Positions 35,835 to 45,151 of a stretch of DNA of 64,000 bases are shown one piece after another. The notes below the pieces were generated by a model, which ran no database searches, was not told where the DNA came from, and worked only from the letters and a program-made list of their open reading frames with translations. Within the stretch, counting starts at the first letter, position 1. Every line of letters starts with the position of its first letter. The stretch lies in assembly GCA_007827375.1 (NCBI GenBank), contig VISH01000002.1:806001-870000 (forward strand). The letters run 5' to 3'. The translations under genes were made by a program, and so were the position numbers. Origin of the DNA: Alteromonadaceae bacterium 2753L.S.0a.02. Its GTDB lineage: Bacteria > Pseudomonadota > Gammaproteobacteria > Pseudomonadales > Cellvibrionaceae.

Positions 35835-37487
35835 CTAGGGGCGCACCGCTTTGTACCCAATACGAAAACCGCCCCAATGGCGGCCCTGCACGTAGATCGG
35901 TGCGGAGAGATCGTGAATAACTTCGCCCGTATCGCGTTTGTAGGTTTGCAGCAGAAAGCGCTGGGTATTGCTGCCGCAGCGGGCACCGGTTCTGTCGTTA
36001 AAAATACGCTTGGTGCGGTTATTTAGCAGGTCTGTTTCGTAATTGCCAGTAAGAGTCTGGGAATAACGCGTATTGTGCGTTGGAAAATAGCCATTATTGT
36101 CCACCGCACCGGCGAACAAGATATGGGCATTGGCTTTTAGAATGGGTTCCTGAATGGCAGGTAGAACAGAATCGGTAAATTTATCGAAGCGTGTGTGATA
36201 TTTCTGGGGCTTGGTATTGGAAATTTTCTGGTAATTTCTATCGAATAAATCCTGAAGAGATATGCGGCCCTGCTTGATACTGTTCTCGAAGAGCTGGCCA
36301 ATTTGCTGCGCGGTTTCAATAGCAATACGTTGAATATGGTCGTGGCGCTCACCGAGGGTATAACTGCCCATATTGCCGAGAATCTGCTCGGCAATTGCCG
36401 ATAACTGTTCGCTGTCGTGCTCTGCTTTACTGGCGTCTTTCTCGGTTTGGGAAAGCTCATTGTTAATTTGCATGATGGTCTGCGAAACTTCTTCGCTGGC
36501 TTTAACATTCTCGGCAATGGAGTTGGCAATGTCATTCACGTAGAGATTGGAACTGCGTGCCTGCTCCGATATCTCCTGCAACACATCGCCCGCGCTGCTA
36601 ACGTCCAGCGCAACCGCTTCCATGTGTGATTCCAGATCCCCCATGATTTGTGTGACCTTTTCCGATTGCTGATGATTGGCCGACAGCATGCTTTCAATTT
36701 CGGCGGTTGCTTTGGTGGTTTGATTGGCGAGGTTGCGTACCTCATCGGCGACCACGGAAAAACCACGGCCGTATTCACCGGCCCGTGCGGCTTCAATTGC
36801 AGCATTTAATGCGAGCAAATTGGTTTGTTCAGCAATACTGTTAATCACAGCGGTGATACTTTGTATTTCCTGCGATTGCGATTGTAAGGTGTCCAGTGCA
36901 GCTGAAACGGTATCAACCGTTGTGTTAATTTGGGTAAATTTGTTTGAAAGATTCTGCACGGTGTCGAGTCCGCTGGCAGAAATCCGGTCAGTTTTCGAGG
37001 CCGCATCACCGGCCACCTGTGCTGCTTCGGAAGCGGCATTAACTGTTTCAGCCATGCGCTCAGCAATAACACTAATTTGTTGCGCTCGCTGAGATTGAGT
37101 GGAAATGGAGGTTTTCAGGTTGCCGATAAAATTGGAGATGTCTGCGGCGCTTATGGCTTGTTGGTCAACGTTTTGAACCAGCTTTCCCATAAATCGCAGA
37201 ATATGATCGTGATAATCAACTAACAGTGCACTTGGGGCCCCCTGCTCAGACACTTCTTTATGGGCTGCTACAGAGTGTTCGCTGGCCTGCTTTACTGAAA
37301 CCAAGTGATCCAATAATTGTTGTGCGTGATGCTGCATTTGCCTGTGCTGATATTGCATCCACAGATAAAAGCCCAAACCGCCAACGAAAATTCCTGTGGC
37401 GGCGGCCACAAATGTGGCACTGGCCCCCATCACGAGAATAATGAGTGGCACAGCTGCGAGGCTGGCGAGAAAAATGATAGCGTTCAT
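35835..37487 (-). CDS. Methyl-accepting chemotaxis protein with C-terminal sensor-like region
   Basis: 550 residues. Two adjacent spans at residues about 1-45 with almost no periplasmic part, then the signalling domain with the conserved hairpin tip (IAEQTNLLALNAAIEAARAG, near 225-245). After the coiled coil ends (about 380), a 165-residue C-terminal region follows with HILFAGAVDNNGYFPTHNTR and RHWGGFRIGYK, which resembles a Cache-type sensor of the kind found at the C-terminus of some receptors. Sensing is thus probably cytoplasmic. Confidence 0.9.
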   Translation of the reverse strand: MNAIIFLASLAAVPLIILVMGASATFVAAATGIFVGGLGFYLWMQYQHRQMQHHAQQLLDHLVSVKQASEHSVAAHKEVSEQGAPSALLVDYHDHILRFMGKLVQNVDQQAISAADISNFIGNLKTSISTQSQRAQQISVIAERMAETVNAASEAAQVAGDAASKTDRISASGLDTVQNLSNKFTQINTTVDTVSAALDTLQSQSQEIQSITAVINSIAEQTNLLALNAAIEAARAGEYGRGFSVVADEVRNLANQTTKATAEIESMLSANHQQSEKVTQIMGDLESHMEAVALDVSSAGDVLQEISEQARSSNLYVNDIANSIAENVKASEEVSQTIMQINNELSQTEKDASKAEHDSEQLSAIAEQILGNMGSYTLGERHDHIQRIAIETAQQIGQLFENSIKQGRISLQDLFDRNYQKISNTKPQKYHTRFDKFTDSVLPAIQEPILKANAHILFAGAVDNNGYFPTHNTRYSQTLTGNYETDLLNNRTKRIFNDRTGARCGSNTQRFLLQTYKRDTGEVIHDLSAPIYVQGRHWGGFRIGYKAVRP

Positions 37488-37571
37488 CTACCCCTTTTAT
37501 CCTACTCATGAGTCACATGATTTAACTCTAGCGTAAAAAGTACAAAAGGTTGCAATAGCTGCCTGTAAATC

Positions 37572-37592
37572 CCCGTTGTGCGGGCTTTTTTG
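37572..37592 (+). terminator. Orphan intrinsic terminator on the plus strand
   Basis: A stem CCCG/CGGG with a short loop followed by CTTTTTTG is a plausible rho-independent terminator reading rightward. No rightward protein-coding gene ends here; the nearest one ends at 35244. It may end a small RNA transcribed from the MCP upstream region, or be fortuitous. Confidence 0.4.
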
Positions 37593-37799
37593 TAACGGTA
37601 GATGGTTTAAAAGCAATTACAAAAAGAACTAAAAGTCAGTATTTCTATAACTACTTGTCGAAATCTTTCCGTCTTTGATAGCTGCAAGATGGGTTCTTAA
37701 TAAGATGGCATAAAGACATCGCGATTGCGCAACCCGGATTCCGGGCACGCACGAGCTTATTAACTCGGCGATTTTATATGTTGGGTTAATAGTATGCGT

Positions 37800-38909
37800 C
37801 TAACGCTGCGGGTGACCGGACAATTCGGAACGATTGTGGGACGGGTCGCTATCAAATCGACGTACTTTCGCGTAGAAATCTTCCAGCATTAAGCGATTAT
37901 CCAGTTGAAAATAAACGCGGATTTTGCGGGTTTTACTTTGACTGAGGTAGTCGCCTGCCGCAGTTATTTTGGGTGCGGGAAGGTCGAGATAAAAGCTGGA
38001 AGAGGCTGCTGGCTGCCAAGCGGACTGAAGTGCACTGAGCAGTACCAAGGGTGAATCGCCCAACGCATAAACTTCTCCCAAATTGCCCTGGGCTTTGTTA
38101 AACAGGGATTCCAAGCGGCCAATCAAAAACTCTGCCAGTGGTCCCTGGGTATTTAAACGCTGTAACAATTCGCTATGAGATACCAATGTTTGACGATACG
38201 TGTTTCGGGGCACCTGCCATAGCGCCAGGCGGGAATTATTAAATACCACCTGTGCCGCTGCGATATCGATTCCCAGGTTGTACTCAGCGCCCTGTGTGTC
38301 GGGTGGCGCAGCAGTGCCTTGATACTCCGGCCCGCCAATCCAAATAAGTTGTAATCGTGCCGCGATCTTGGGTTCCATGAGATAGGCGCTGGCAACGGAA
38401 CCCAGCCCCGCACCGCACACCACATAAAGTGGCAGATCGGAGTCGTCGCGCATCGCCTCGCGAACAATAAATTGCGAGGCCGCGTTCACTTGTGGCGATC
38501 GCGTATTTTCCAGCGCGATTTCTGCACCGCTATACAGGGGAATATCCGTGTTAAGAAGATCCAACAGGGTGCGTGCCTGCTCGGTGGCAAAAGCAGCCGT
38601 GCCAGGGTCGCCGTAAAATCCGGATGCATAATGCTTCGAGGCGATTACGCCAACAACGCTTACCGAAGGTGACAGCAGGTGATGGGCAAGTTGGAACAAT
38701 CCATCGGGATCGCCGCCAAAATCGTTATCGATAATGATTCGTGCCCGAGGTACAACGGTGGTGGTGGTTGGTGCGTTTGTTAGGCCTGGCGCGGCTTGCT
38801 GTTGTGGTGCTGCCGCATTGTTTGCCAGTGCCGTGTTTAATGTAAAAGGGTTCAATATAAAAATGAACATCGCAAGTAAAATGCGACACTGTGCAGAAAA
38901 GGTCGTCAT
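37800..38909 (-). CDS. Secreted nucleoside-hydrolase-like protein
   Basis: 369 residues with a signal peptide (ending NTALA-N near residue 30) and a Thr/Ala/Gln-rich linker. The fold resembles inosine-uridine-preferring nucleoside hydrolase: IIIDNDFGGDPDGLFQL replaces the usual DTDPGxDD motif but keeps acidic residues, and SVVGVIAS, YVVCGAGLGSVASA and QLIWIGGPEY follow. Export and the linker suggest scavenging or wall-linked function. The substrate is uncertain. Confidence 0.82.
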   Translation of the reverse strand: MTTFSAQCRILLAMFIFILNPFTLNTALANNAAAPQQQAAPGLTNAPTTTTVVPRARIIIDNDFGGDPDGLFQLAHHLLSPSVSVVGVIASKHYASGFYGDPGTAAFATEQARTLLDLLNTDIPLYSGAEIALENTRSPQVNAASQFIVREAMRDDSDLPLYVVCGAGLGSVASAYLMEPKIAARLQLIWIGGPEYQGTAAPPDTQGAEYNLGIDIAAAQVVFNNSRLALWQVPRNTYRQTLVSHSELLQRLNTQGPLAEFLIGRLESLFNKAQGNLGEVYALGDSPLVLLSALQSAWQPAASSSFYLDLPAPKITAAGDYLSQSKTRKIRVYFQLDNRLMLEDFYAKVRRFDSDPSHNRSELSGHPQR

Positions 38910-39003
38910 AGCTGCTCCTTAAATGCCTGGATAGTCGGGCGAAAAATTCCTTCCCGAACTATAGCAAGAGTAGGCTTAACAGGCCCTAATGTTTTTTGCG
39001 ATT

Positions 39004-39036
39004 AAAAAAAGGCGCAGCCTCAGAGACTGCGCCTTT
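39004..39036 (-). terminator. Intrinsic terminator of the GH10 xylanase gene
   Basis: A 10-bp perfect stem (AAAGGCGCAG / CTGCGCCTTT) with a 9-nt loop; on the minus strand it runs into a T-tract (39004-39010). It lies 60 bp after the stop codon of the GH10 gene. Confidence 0.85.
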
Positions 39037-39096
39037 GTGTAAATATACTCGGTATCAGCGGTTCGATATGAACCTATCTGAACCGGGTAATTGGAT

Positions 39097-40638
39097 TTAG
39101 CGGCCTAAATAGTTCATAAGCCAATCCATTGCTGGGCGATGTTGACCGCTGCTTTGAATTAAGCCCGTTCCATCACGCCAGGTTGCGCCAACAACATAAC
39201 CCCACAGAGTAATACCTTTTACGTTGGGATGGTTGTAGAACAGCGGGAAGGTGGTTTGCATGTAATCCAACTGAGTTTGGTCATTGGTGGCTTCGATATC
39301 GTACTCGGAGATGTACAGCGGTACACCCAGTTCCGAAATTCGATCTAACTTATCGAGAATTTCCTGCTCAGACCACACTTTGGGGTCGTAAAGACTGTGC
39401 GCCTGCAAGCCGAGTGCATCCACCAAGCCCGCTTGAACGGCCGGTGTTACCAGATCGATAATTGCATCGGTATCCCAAGTCATAAAGTTGTAGTCGTTAT
39501 AAATCAGGATGGTATTCGGGCAGTATTGGCGTGCGAGACGGAAAGACTCAACCACCCAGTCACTGCCGAATGCATTTTTAGCATAAGTCGCAGGTGCGTG
39601 CTTATCGATGCCTTCGTTAACGACGTCCATCAGTTGCGTGTCGGGATAGCGTTCACAGTAGTCACTGATCCATTCTTCGATTTCTGCACGTTGCTCTGCA
39701 GCGCTTAAGCCGTCGATCCAGCCAGGCTTCTGGCTACCCCAAACCATGGTGTGCGCTTTAACAGGAATACCGTTAGCGCGGGCGTATTCGTAAATACGGT
39801 CCAGTGGTGCCCAGTTGTATTGGTCGCGGGTACCCTCAACAGAACCCCACTTGCCTTCGTTTTCCGGAGTAATTTGATTCCAGTATTGGATGAAATCAGA
39901 GCGTACATTACCGTTAGTGGTGATGTTACCGACGAAGAACGGTGGGTACTGACGGCCGCCACCGGTGCTGCTCGAGCTCGAGGAGCTGCTTGAACTGCTG
40001 GAGCTGGAAGTGCTTCCCGTACTGCTGCTGGAGGAGCTGGAAGAGCTGCTGCTACTGCTGCTCGAGGACGAGGAGCTGGTCGAACCACAGTTGCCGCCAA
40101 TGACACCGCCGTTACCATACTGGTTGTTACAGGTGGTCTCGCCGATACAACTTGCGCTGTTTTCCCAACCCCAGCCGGTGGTTTGATTCTCACAAACCGG
40201 ATAGTTGGTACCGTACCAATTACAAACACTGCCACAACTGCCACCGGTTGAAGAGCTGGAGCTGCTGCTTGAAGAACTGCTTGATGAAGAACTGGAACTG
40301 TTTGAAGAGCTAGAACTGCTGGAAGAGCTGGAGCTACTGGAGGTGGTCGAACTGCTGGACCCGCCGCAGGTACCCAGATTGGTCCAGGAGGCGTCGCTGC
40401 CAGGAACAGTGGTGGTGTACCAATTGGCCTTGTACAGAGTGTTTTGATAAACCATCTGGTCGCCGGCATTAGCGTGATTGTAAGCGCCGCCGGACCAGTC
40501 TCTGGCTGTCCAATTGGGATACTCGTTGACACCACTACAGCTGGTTTGTGCATGCGCTTGTTGCAATGCAAAGCATTGTAACGCAAGCGTTGCGGCAATA
40601 CTCAGCCGCAGGTATTTACTAAATGGGATTTTATTCAT
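39097..40638 (-). CDS. GH10 endo-1,4-beta-xylanase with CBM5/12 and CBM10 modules
   Basis: 513 residues, secreted. Signal peptide to about residue 30 (QQAHA-Q). CBM5/12-like module (about 33-92: YPNWTARDWSGGAYNHANAG ... YKANWYT ... WTNLGTC), polyserine linker, CBM10 module (about 134-180: CNWYGTNYPVC ... GWGWENSASCI), second polyserine linker, then GH10 (about 230-513). Acid/base Glu in MDVVNEGID, nucleophile Glu in YISEYDIEA. This modular style is typical of Cellvibrio/Teredinibacter. It hydrolyses xylan and the CBMs would bind cellulose or chitin-like surfaces. Confidence 0.95.
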   Translation of the reverse strand: MNKIPFSKYLRLSIAATLALQCFALQQAHAQTSCSGVNEYPNWTARDWSGGAYNHANAGDQMVYQNTLYKANWYTTTVPGSDASWTNLGTCGGSSSSTTSSSSSSSSSSSSSNSSSSSSSSSSSSSSSSSTGGSCGSVCNWYGTNYPVCENQTTGWGWENSASCIGETTCNNQYGNGGVIGGNCGSTSSSSSSSSSSSSSSSSSSSTGSTSSSSSSSSSSSSSSTGGGRQYPPFFVGNITTNGNVRSDFIQYWNQITPENEGKWGSVEGTRDQYNWAPLDRIYEYARANGIPVKAHTMVWGSQKPGWIDGLSAAEQRAEIEEWISDYCERYPDTQLMDVVNEGIDKHAPATYAKNAFGSDWVVESFRLARQYCPNTILIYNDYNFMTWDTDAIIDLVTPAVQAGLVDALGLQAHSLYDPKVWSEQEILDKLDRISELGVPLYISEYDIEATNDQTQLDYMQTTFPLFYNHPNVKGITLWGYVVGATWRDGTGLIQSSGQHRPAMDWLMNYLGR

Positions 40639-40979
40639 TATTAGACCCTATTTTTTAGTGAGTTTGTTAATTACTGGTGTGGAACTTTAGTCTTAAAAAT
40701 CGCCTCGCAATAAGCGAGTCGATGTATTTCCAAACGTGTATAACTGCGCTAAATAGACTTAGCAACATGCTTGGAACTGACATCATAAATCGACAGGCAT
40801 GCGGCGATCAAAAATTAATAGCAAAAAATAGCATTTTTGTGGCAGGCGCACGAAATCGAGTTCTGGTATTTTTAATTCATTGATGGCCGTGCATCAAAAA
40901 GAGAAAGAGCCTATTAAATAGGTCTGATGTGATAATGAAGAATTGGAACGAGTTTTTTCGTTGAATCAATAAAGCTCAG
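40639..40979. other. 341-bp region upstream of the xylanase gene
   Basis: Holds the leftward promoter region of the GH10 gene and the region following mntP. I see no coding frame of note, no clear operator palindrome and no clear terminator for mntP. Confidence 0.4.
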
Positions 40980-41516
40980 TTAGAATAATAATATTCTTAA
41001 ACCAATAATTATTAAAATAACACCGCCCAAAAATTCTGCTTTGGATTCCAGCCAGGTGCCACAGGTATTCCCCACCAAAACGCCCAAGCCACTTAAACAA
41101 AAGGTGGTGAGACCGATAACTGCGCAGGCGATTAGAGGATTAACGGGTAACAATGTGAGGGTAAAACCCGCTGCCATAGCGTCGACACTGGTGGCAATGG
41201 CAAGCAACAACATCACTCGGTGAGAAACACGGGTAATTTCATCTTCGATACCATTAGAGAGCGCTTCATAAATCATCTTTCCGCCGATTAAAGCGAGCAG
41301 TAGAAAAGCCACCCAATGCGTGAATCCCTCCAGCCAACCCAACAGTCCTTTGCCGCCTAAAAAACCTAATAGCGGCATAAGTGCTTGAAAAACGCCGAAG
41401 TACACAGCGCTTTTGAGGGCCAGGGGTAAGGCTTGCGTGTTCTTGGAGCCCAAGCCGATAGACACGGCAAACGCATCCATGCTCAGTGCTATTGCGAGAA
41501 AGATTAATTCGATCAT
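40980..41516 (-). CDS. mntP: Manganese efflux pump MntP
   Basis: 178 residues with six predicted spans in two repeats. Signature residues: IALSMDAFAVSIGLGSKN in helix 1 and ATSVDAMAAGFTL in helix 4, each with the conserved intramembrane Asp. It exports Mn2+ from the cytoplasm. A large inverted repeat lies in its 5' region. Confidence 0.95.
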   Translation of the reverse strand: MIELIFLAIALSMDAFAVSIGLGSKNTQALPLALKSAVYFGVFQALMPLLGFLGGKGLLGWLEGFTHWVAFLLLALIGGKMIYEALSNGIEDEITRVSHRVMLLLAIATSVDAMAAGFTLTLLPVNPLIACAVIGLTTFCLSGLGVLVGNTCGTWLESKAEFLGGVILIIIGLRILLF

Positions 41517-41587
41517 CTACAAAGGTGGTTATATTTGAGAAGTTATCGGGGGGGCGCTTTTGTATTGCGGAATTTTAGCGCATTTTA

Positions 41588-41624
41588 AGCGCTTTGGAAC
41601 AATAAAACCGTTCTTTAAAGCGCT
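41588..41624 (-). promoter_or_regulatory. Long inverted repeat in the mntP leader region
   Basis: Outer arms AGCGCTTT / AAAGCGCT and inner arms GAAC / GTTC form a hairpin about 37 nt long, 72 bp upstream of the mntP start. It could be an operator or structured leader. It does not match the yybP-ykoY Mn2+ riboswitch that precedes mntP in some bacteria. Confidence 0.45.
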
Positions 41625-41840
41625 CATCTACTCCTGATTTGTACACCGTTCCATCAAAACACGTGAAAAAAAGGTTGTCATCTTCAGATACGCTCGGTTT
41701 GTTTCAGTAATAATATGTGTCAAATTGCCAGCGCGTATCTGCAATTTCCAAATCTACCGCAACCAACGAGCCCTGAAAATCGCTGCCACGGAGTAAGCAC
41801 CTTTTATACCGAATTTCCATTTTACCTTAGCGCTTTTCAT

Positions 41841-41870
41841 CATAGCTTATCAAGCTACGCTATGGTTTTT
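41841..41870 (+). other. Short inverted repeat followed by T-tract
   Basis: CATAGC / GCTATG arms with an internal TAGCTT / AAGCTA stem, followed by GTTTTT. It looks like a small rightward terminator, but no rightward gene precedes it. The rest of 41625-41969 shows no gene. Confidence 0.3.
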
Positions 41871-41969
41871 AGACGGCAAATTGAGTATTAAAAATGAAAT
41901 TGGTCATTAATAATGGATTGTGTGAAATTTATTTTGCAAAAGATATTTTTGTGACGATTTGAGCGGGCA

Positions 41970-42308
41970 TTAATCACTGCCATAATACAAGCGAACTCTA
42001 GAATTCCAAATAACATTGCACTTCTTACAAGAGAACAACCGATTGTCTCGTTCATCCAGTTTTCCCCGATTGATCAACCAGGACTTGCAGCTTGGGCAGA
42101 TGCATAGGTGTGCCCTCGCAACGAAAATAACCATCAGTAGCAAACAGGTAAGCATAAATGTAGAAACGAATATGTTGACAAGTCGTTGGTCTCTCAGCTC
42201 TTCCTGAGCGTAGTAACCGATCAGGAAGGTCACTATCGCAATACATAAGAGTACGACCATGAGTATTCGTGTCGTGCGAGCGTGTGTTGGGTGAGTTTTA
42301 GCTAGCAT
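41970..42308 (-). CDS. Small membrane protein with zinc-ribbon-like tail
   Basis: 112 residues. Two spans (about 15-31 and 45-65) are followed by a cytoplasmic or periplasmic tail with two CxxC pairs (CPSC ... CKKC), a probable zinc ribbon. I do not recognise a family. First of the run of small leftward genes in the AT-rich accessory region. Confidence 0.6.
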   Translation of the reverse strand: MLAKTHPTHARTTRILMVVLLCIAIVTFLIGYYAQEELRDQRLVNIFVSTFMLTCLLLMVIFVARAHLCICPSCKSWLINRGKLDERDNRLFSCKKCNVIWNSRVRLYYGSD

Positions 42309-42404
42309 ATACGATGTTCACCAGAAGATCGCTTAGAGTACTATTCGAGGGTTTCGCGGTACTTTACGCTTTTACACCAAGGGGAGTGATGAGCACGAAA
42401 TCAC

Positions 42405-42929
42405 TTAACAATAAGTATAGGTCCATTTTGCCCACTCCTGTACGATATTGTCACTGTTCAGTTGATTTATAGCTTTGGCTGACATGGCGAGTATATCCTC
42501 GCCAGGATCTGTACTTTGCACCGATAAATAGATATTTTCGCTGAATATATGCTCATTCCGTAGCTCCTTTAAGGCAAGCACAATGGCATTGAAGGTGAGT
42601 TGAACTATTTCTTCAAATTTGTCTTCATACTCGATAGTATCTCTTTTTCTCTCCTTTTCCAAAAGCAACTCATAAACAGGTTTAAAGTGACCTTCTTGCG
42701 TGTAAAGGTCCCACTCCGTTGGAAGTAAGAATTGCTCCTTGTCGATTTTGGAATCAAGCCATTCCCCAGTACAGGCGACACTGAATAGTGTCATCACACA
42801 ATCGTCGGTACAGAGCGCGTACGCTATCAGGGGAGCATCGTTAGATTTTTGTTTGAGTTCTGCTAACGAACTGACTACGGCCATTTTGGTTGCAACTTTT
42901 AACGCCTCGAAATCTATGATTGAATCCAT
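42405..42929 (-). CDS. DUF4303-like protein
   Basis: 174 residues, soluble and acidic. Pattern IAYALCTDDCVMTLFSVACT, then LLPTEWDLYTQEG and FNAIVLALKELRNE, resembles the DUF4303 family, whose members are often found as immunity proteins or orphan genes near polymorphic-toxin loci. No toxin partner is visible next to it. Confidence 0.6.
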   Translation of the reverse strand: MDSIIDFEALKVATKMAVVSSLAELKQKSNDAPLIAYALCTDDCVMTLFSVACTGEWLDSKIDKEQFLLPTEWDLYTQEGHFKPVYELLLEKERKRDTIEYEDKFEEIVQLTFNAIVLALKELRNEHIFSENIYLSVQSTDPGEDILAMSAKAINQLNSDNIVQEWAKWTYTYC

Positions 42930-43047
42930 GACATTCGTCGCTCCAAAAGTAAATTGCTAACAGCTACTCTCGTTAAGGGTAGTGCCATTACCAAGACAAA
43001 AGAACCTTGTAAAATGAATTTCTGTGTTTGGTTATCGTTACTTGTAT

Positions 43048-43251
43048 TTATTTGATGTTCTTAAGATTCTTTTTGTGGATGGCATAGTCAAAACCCGCTC
43101 CTAAAGCTGTGCCTAGTGCCAAACCTACGGCTATGCCCGAGGTAACATTGCCGTAAAGCCAACCATATGCAGCGCCGAGCGCCACACCGATCGCAGATCC
43201 AGCGCCAGTACCGTTACCCGAAGCTGTTTTGCCTGATTGTTCCTTGGGCAT
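43048..43251 (-). CDS. Small glycine-zipper membrane protein
   Basis: 67 residues. A Gly/Ser/Thr-rich N-terminus is followed by two glycine-zipper helices (GSAIGVALGAAYGWLYG and GIAVGLALGTALGAGF) and a basic tail (HKKNLKNIK). No signal peptide is evident. Function unknown. Confidence 0.6.
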   Translation of the reverse strand: MPKEQSGKTASGNGTGAGSAIGVALGAAYGWLYGNVTSGIAVGLALGTALGAGFDYAIHKKNLKNIK

Positions 43252-43519
43252 AAAAATCTACCTTTACGGTTGAGTTTAGATCTCTAGCATAGCCACTATC
43301 GCTCGTAGCAAGCACATCTCCATAAATATAGCGCTTTCGGCAGCGATATAAGATAGCGCCTGCAAGCGTGCTATATCTTAACGCGATCGCTTGCCATCCA
43401 AAAGGCTAGTAGGTCTAAAAGGGTGTAATATTTGCGCAATATATTTGTCACGTTATTGGCTTTCTGGCTGTATGCTCCGCTGCCGTTTGTTGAGGATTAT
43501 GGGTGGTATTTTGGCGTTG

Positions 43520-43894
43520 TTATGTGAACGCAGGAATACCGTAAAGCGTAGCCCCAACAAGAAAATAAATTGCAAGACCTATAGACGCGCTATGCTTAAG
43601 CTTATAAAAAATTACCTGCTGACAAGCTCTAAAGGCCCACAATACTGAAATTAGAGCTATGAGCGTCTTGCCGAGCCCAGTGTTTACCAGATCGCGAGTG
43701 TAAACAAATGAAAGGTAAGCAAAGATAACAAATATAAAGGTGATGCTTATATTTAAGACTTGCATGGTCGCCCGGTTCACAAAGTTTAATGTGCGCAAAG
43801 TTTCCGGCCAACGGAATATTTTCCAGAACAGTACGTGAAATGCGATTAAACCAACAGTGTATATACCGCCCGTGAAAATTAGAGTTTCTTTCAT
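43520..43894 (-). CDS. Small four-helix membrane protein
   Basis: 124 residues with four hydrophobic segments (about 5-25, 45-65, 75-92, 103-122) and the polar motif RWPETLRTLNFVNRATMQ between the first two. I cannot assign a family. Confidence 0.6.
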   Translation of the reverse strand: MKETLIFTGGIYTVGLIAFHVLFWKIFRWPETLRTLNFVNRATMQVLNISITFIFVIFAYLSFVYTRDLVNTGLGKTLIALISVLWAFRACQQVIFYKLKHSASIGLAIYFLVGATLYGIPAFT

Positions 43895-44470
43895 AAGTTC
43901 CCTCGACTGCTTCGCGTTGTATAAGTGGACTTCGGTCTCGCGGTAGGAAATTCAAAATAGACGAACGAATTACCCCATTTGATACGCCAGAATTTGATTA
44001 TCACCGGGAATTGTTTTCCCTCCCCAATGGTGTTGAGAGCGTCTGTAGCAAATGATAGGGCGCTTTTTGTTGCTACCTCATTGTTAACGTTTTTTATAAG
44101 GATTAAGAACGCCCTTTGATGGGCGCTGCAACAAATTTTATCGAATTTCGAATTTGGTGAACATTGCAGAATCGTGCATCGGTACTGCGATAATCGCTTG
44201 AGTTGGGGTCGAATAACGAAAGTGTGTTGTCCAGAGATTTGCTTGTCAGTAATGTTCGGAACTATTTAGATGGCGACGTTCGTAAGAGTGTCTATGGGAA
44301 TGCATGGTTTGGTAGTATAGAAAAATGTAGTCCAGGCGATATAGAACGTTGAAGTAAGTTGGTCTTGTTAAAAGTAGAGCTGCACACACAGCATTTTTCA
44401 AAGTTTAAAACGAACTAAGTGGTTAAATTGCTAAGTGTTAGAGCCCCAGCTTCTATGGTTTACAGCCTAA
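43895..44470. other. 576-bp region without a supported gene
   Basis: AT-rich with many stop codons on both strands. It contains a short palindrome CGCCC/GGGCG at 44111-44126. Its right end merges into the IS66-type remnant, so it may be decayed insertion-element or cassette sequence. Confidence 0.4.
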
Positions 44471-44602
44471 TTGTACAGCCTAGTTGAGTCCGCCAAGCTC
44501 AATATCTACAATTGCCTGAAATCCATTTTAGAGCAATTGCCGACAGCAACCATAGAGGAAGCGCTAAAAGCATTGCTGCCATACAACTGGCAAGAGGTCT
44601 AA
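44471..44602 (+). pseudogene. C-terminal remnant of an IS66-family transposase
   Basis: The frame 44471-44602 encodes about 43 residues, LYSLVESAKLNI ... KSILEQLPTATIEEA ... LLPYNW, which match the C-terminal tail typical of IS66 TnpC transposases (SLxETAKxNG ... YLxxxLxxLP ... LLPWN). A stop lies immediately upstream in frame and no earlier transposase domain is visible. Its stop codon overlaps the next gene's start region (TAATGTG). Confidence 0.7.
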
Positions 44603-44603
44603 T

Positions 44604-45098
44604 GTGAATTATTCAGATATTATCCAGGCCCTGAATGAAGCCAGCGCGTTTGATCTATACCGTCTACAAACCGCACTGGACAATATGATAGATGACCCCA
44701 AGCGACTTATAGAAGTGAAAAAAGCGCTCCGCTTAGGCATGGAAATCGAATATTACGATGCTGCGGCCAACCGGGTAGAACCAGCCATTGTAGAAAAGGT
44801 AAAGCAAACCAAAGCTGTCGTTAAAAACCTGCGTGATGGTAAGCGCTGGCAAATACACTTGTGCTCGATCAATGTTCGAGGTAGCGATACCGACATCACC
44901 TTGGCAAACAGTACCGGGCTGAGCAAAAACGAGCTTAGCATCGGTGACACTGTTGGGTTTGTCGACAAGAATGGCGTAGAACAGCATGGCATTGCTGTTC
45001 GCTTAAACCCAAAGACTGTTACTGTCGAAGCGGATCAATGTGGTTGGCGAGTGTCCTATGCGCTACTTTACAAGGTGATTGAACATAATAAAGATTAG
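44604..45098 (+). CDS. Hypothetical protein, two SH3-like barrels, coupled to the IS66 remnant
   Basis: 164 residues starting at GTG 44604, overlapping the TAATG of the IS66 tail. After a helical N-terminus (residues 1-45), two similar small beta units are visible: GMEIEYYDA ... VVKNLRDGKRWQIHLC and GDTVGFVDKNG ... VTVEADQCGWRVSY, which look like SH3/KOW-type barrels ending in a W-x-V/I strand. The protein is not a transposase part I recognise; it may be an accessory gene carried with the element. Confidence 0.6.
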   Translation: MNYSDIIQALNEASAFDLYRLQTALDNMIDDPKRLIEVKKALRLGMEIEYYDAAANRVEPAIVEKVKQTKAVVKNLRDGKRWQIHLCSINVRGSDTDITLANSTGLSKNELSIGDTVGFVDKNGVEQHGIAVRLNPKTVTVEADQCGWRVSYALLYKVIEHNKD

Positions 45099-45151
45099 TG
45101 GTCTAGGTGTGCTGTTGGGACACTTACCTATCGGAAACCAATTGGTTCGAT

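Noticed and set aside
39965..40447. Leu/Glu-rich open frames opposite the xylanase polyserine linkers
   Set aside because: The reverse of mixed AGC/TCN serine codons reads as Leu-Glu repeats. These are by-products of the linker.
41517..41640. yybP-ykoY manganese riboswitch before mntP
   Set aside because: The leader has a simple long inverted repeat, not the conserved internal loops of that riboswitch.
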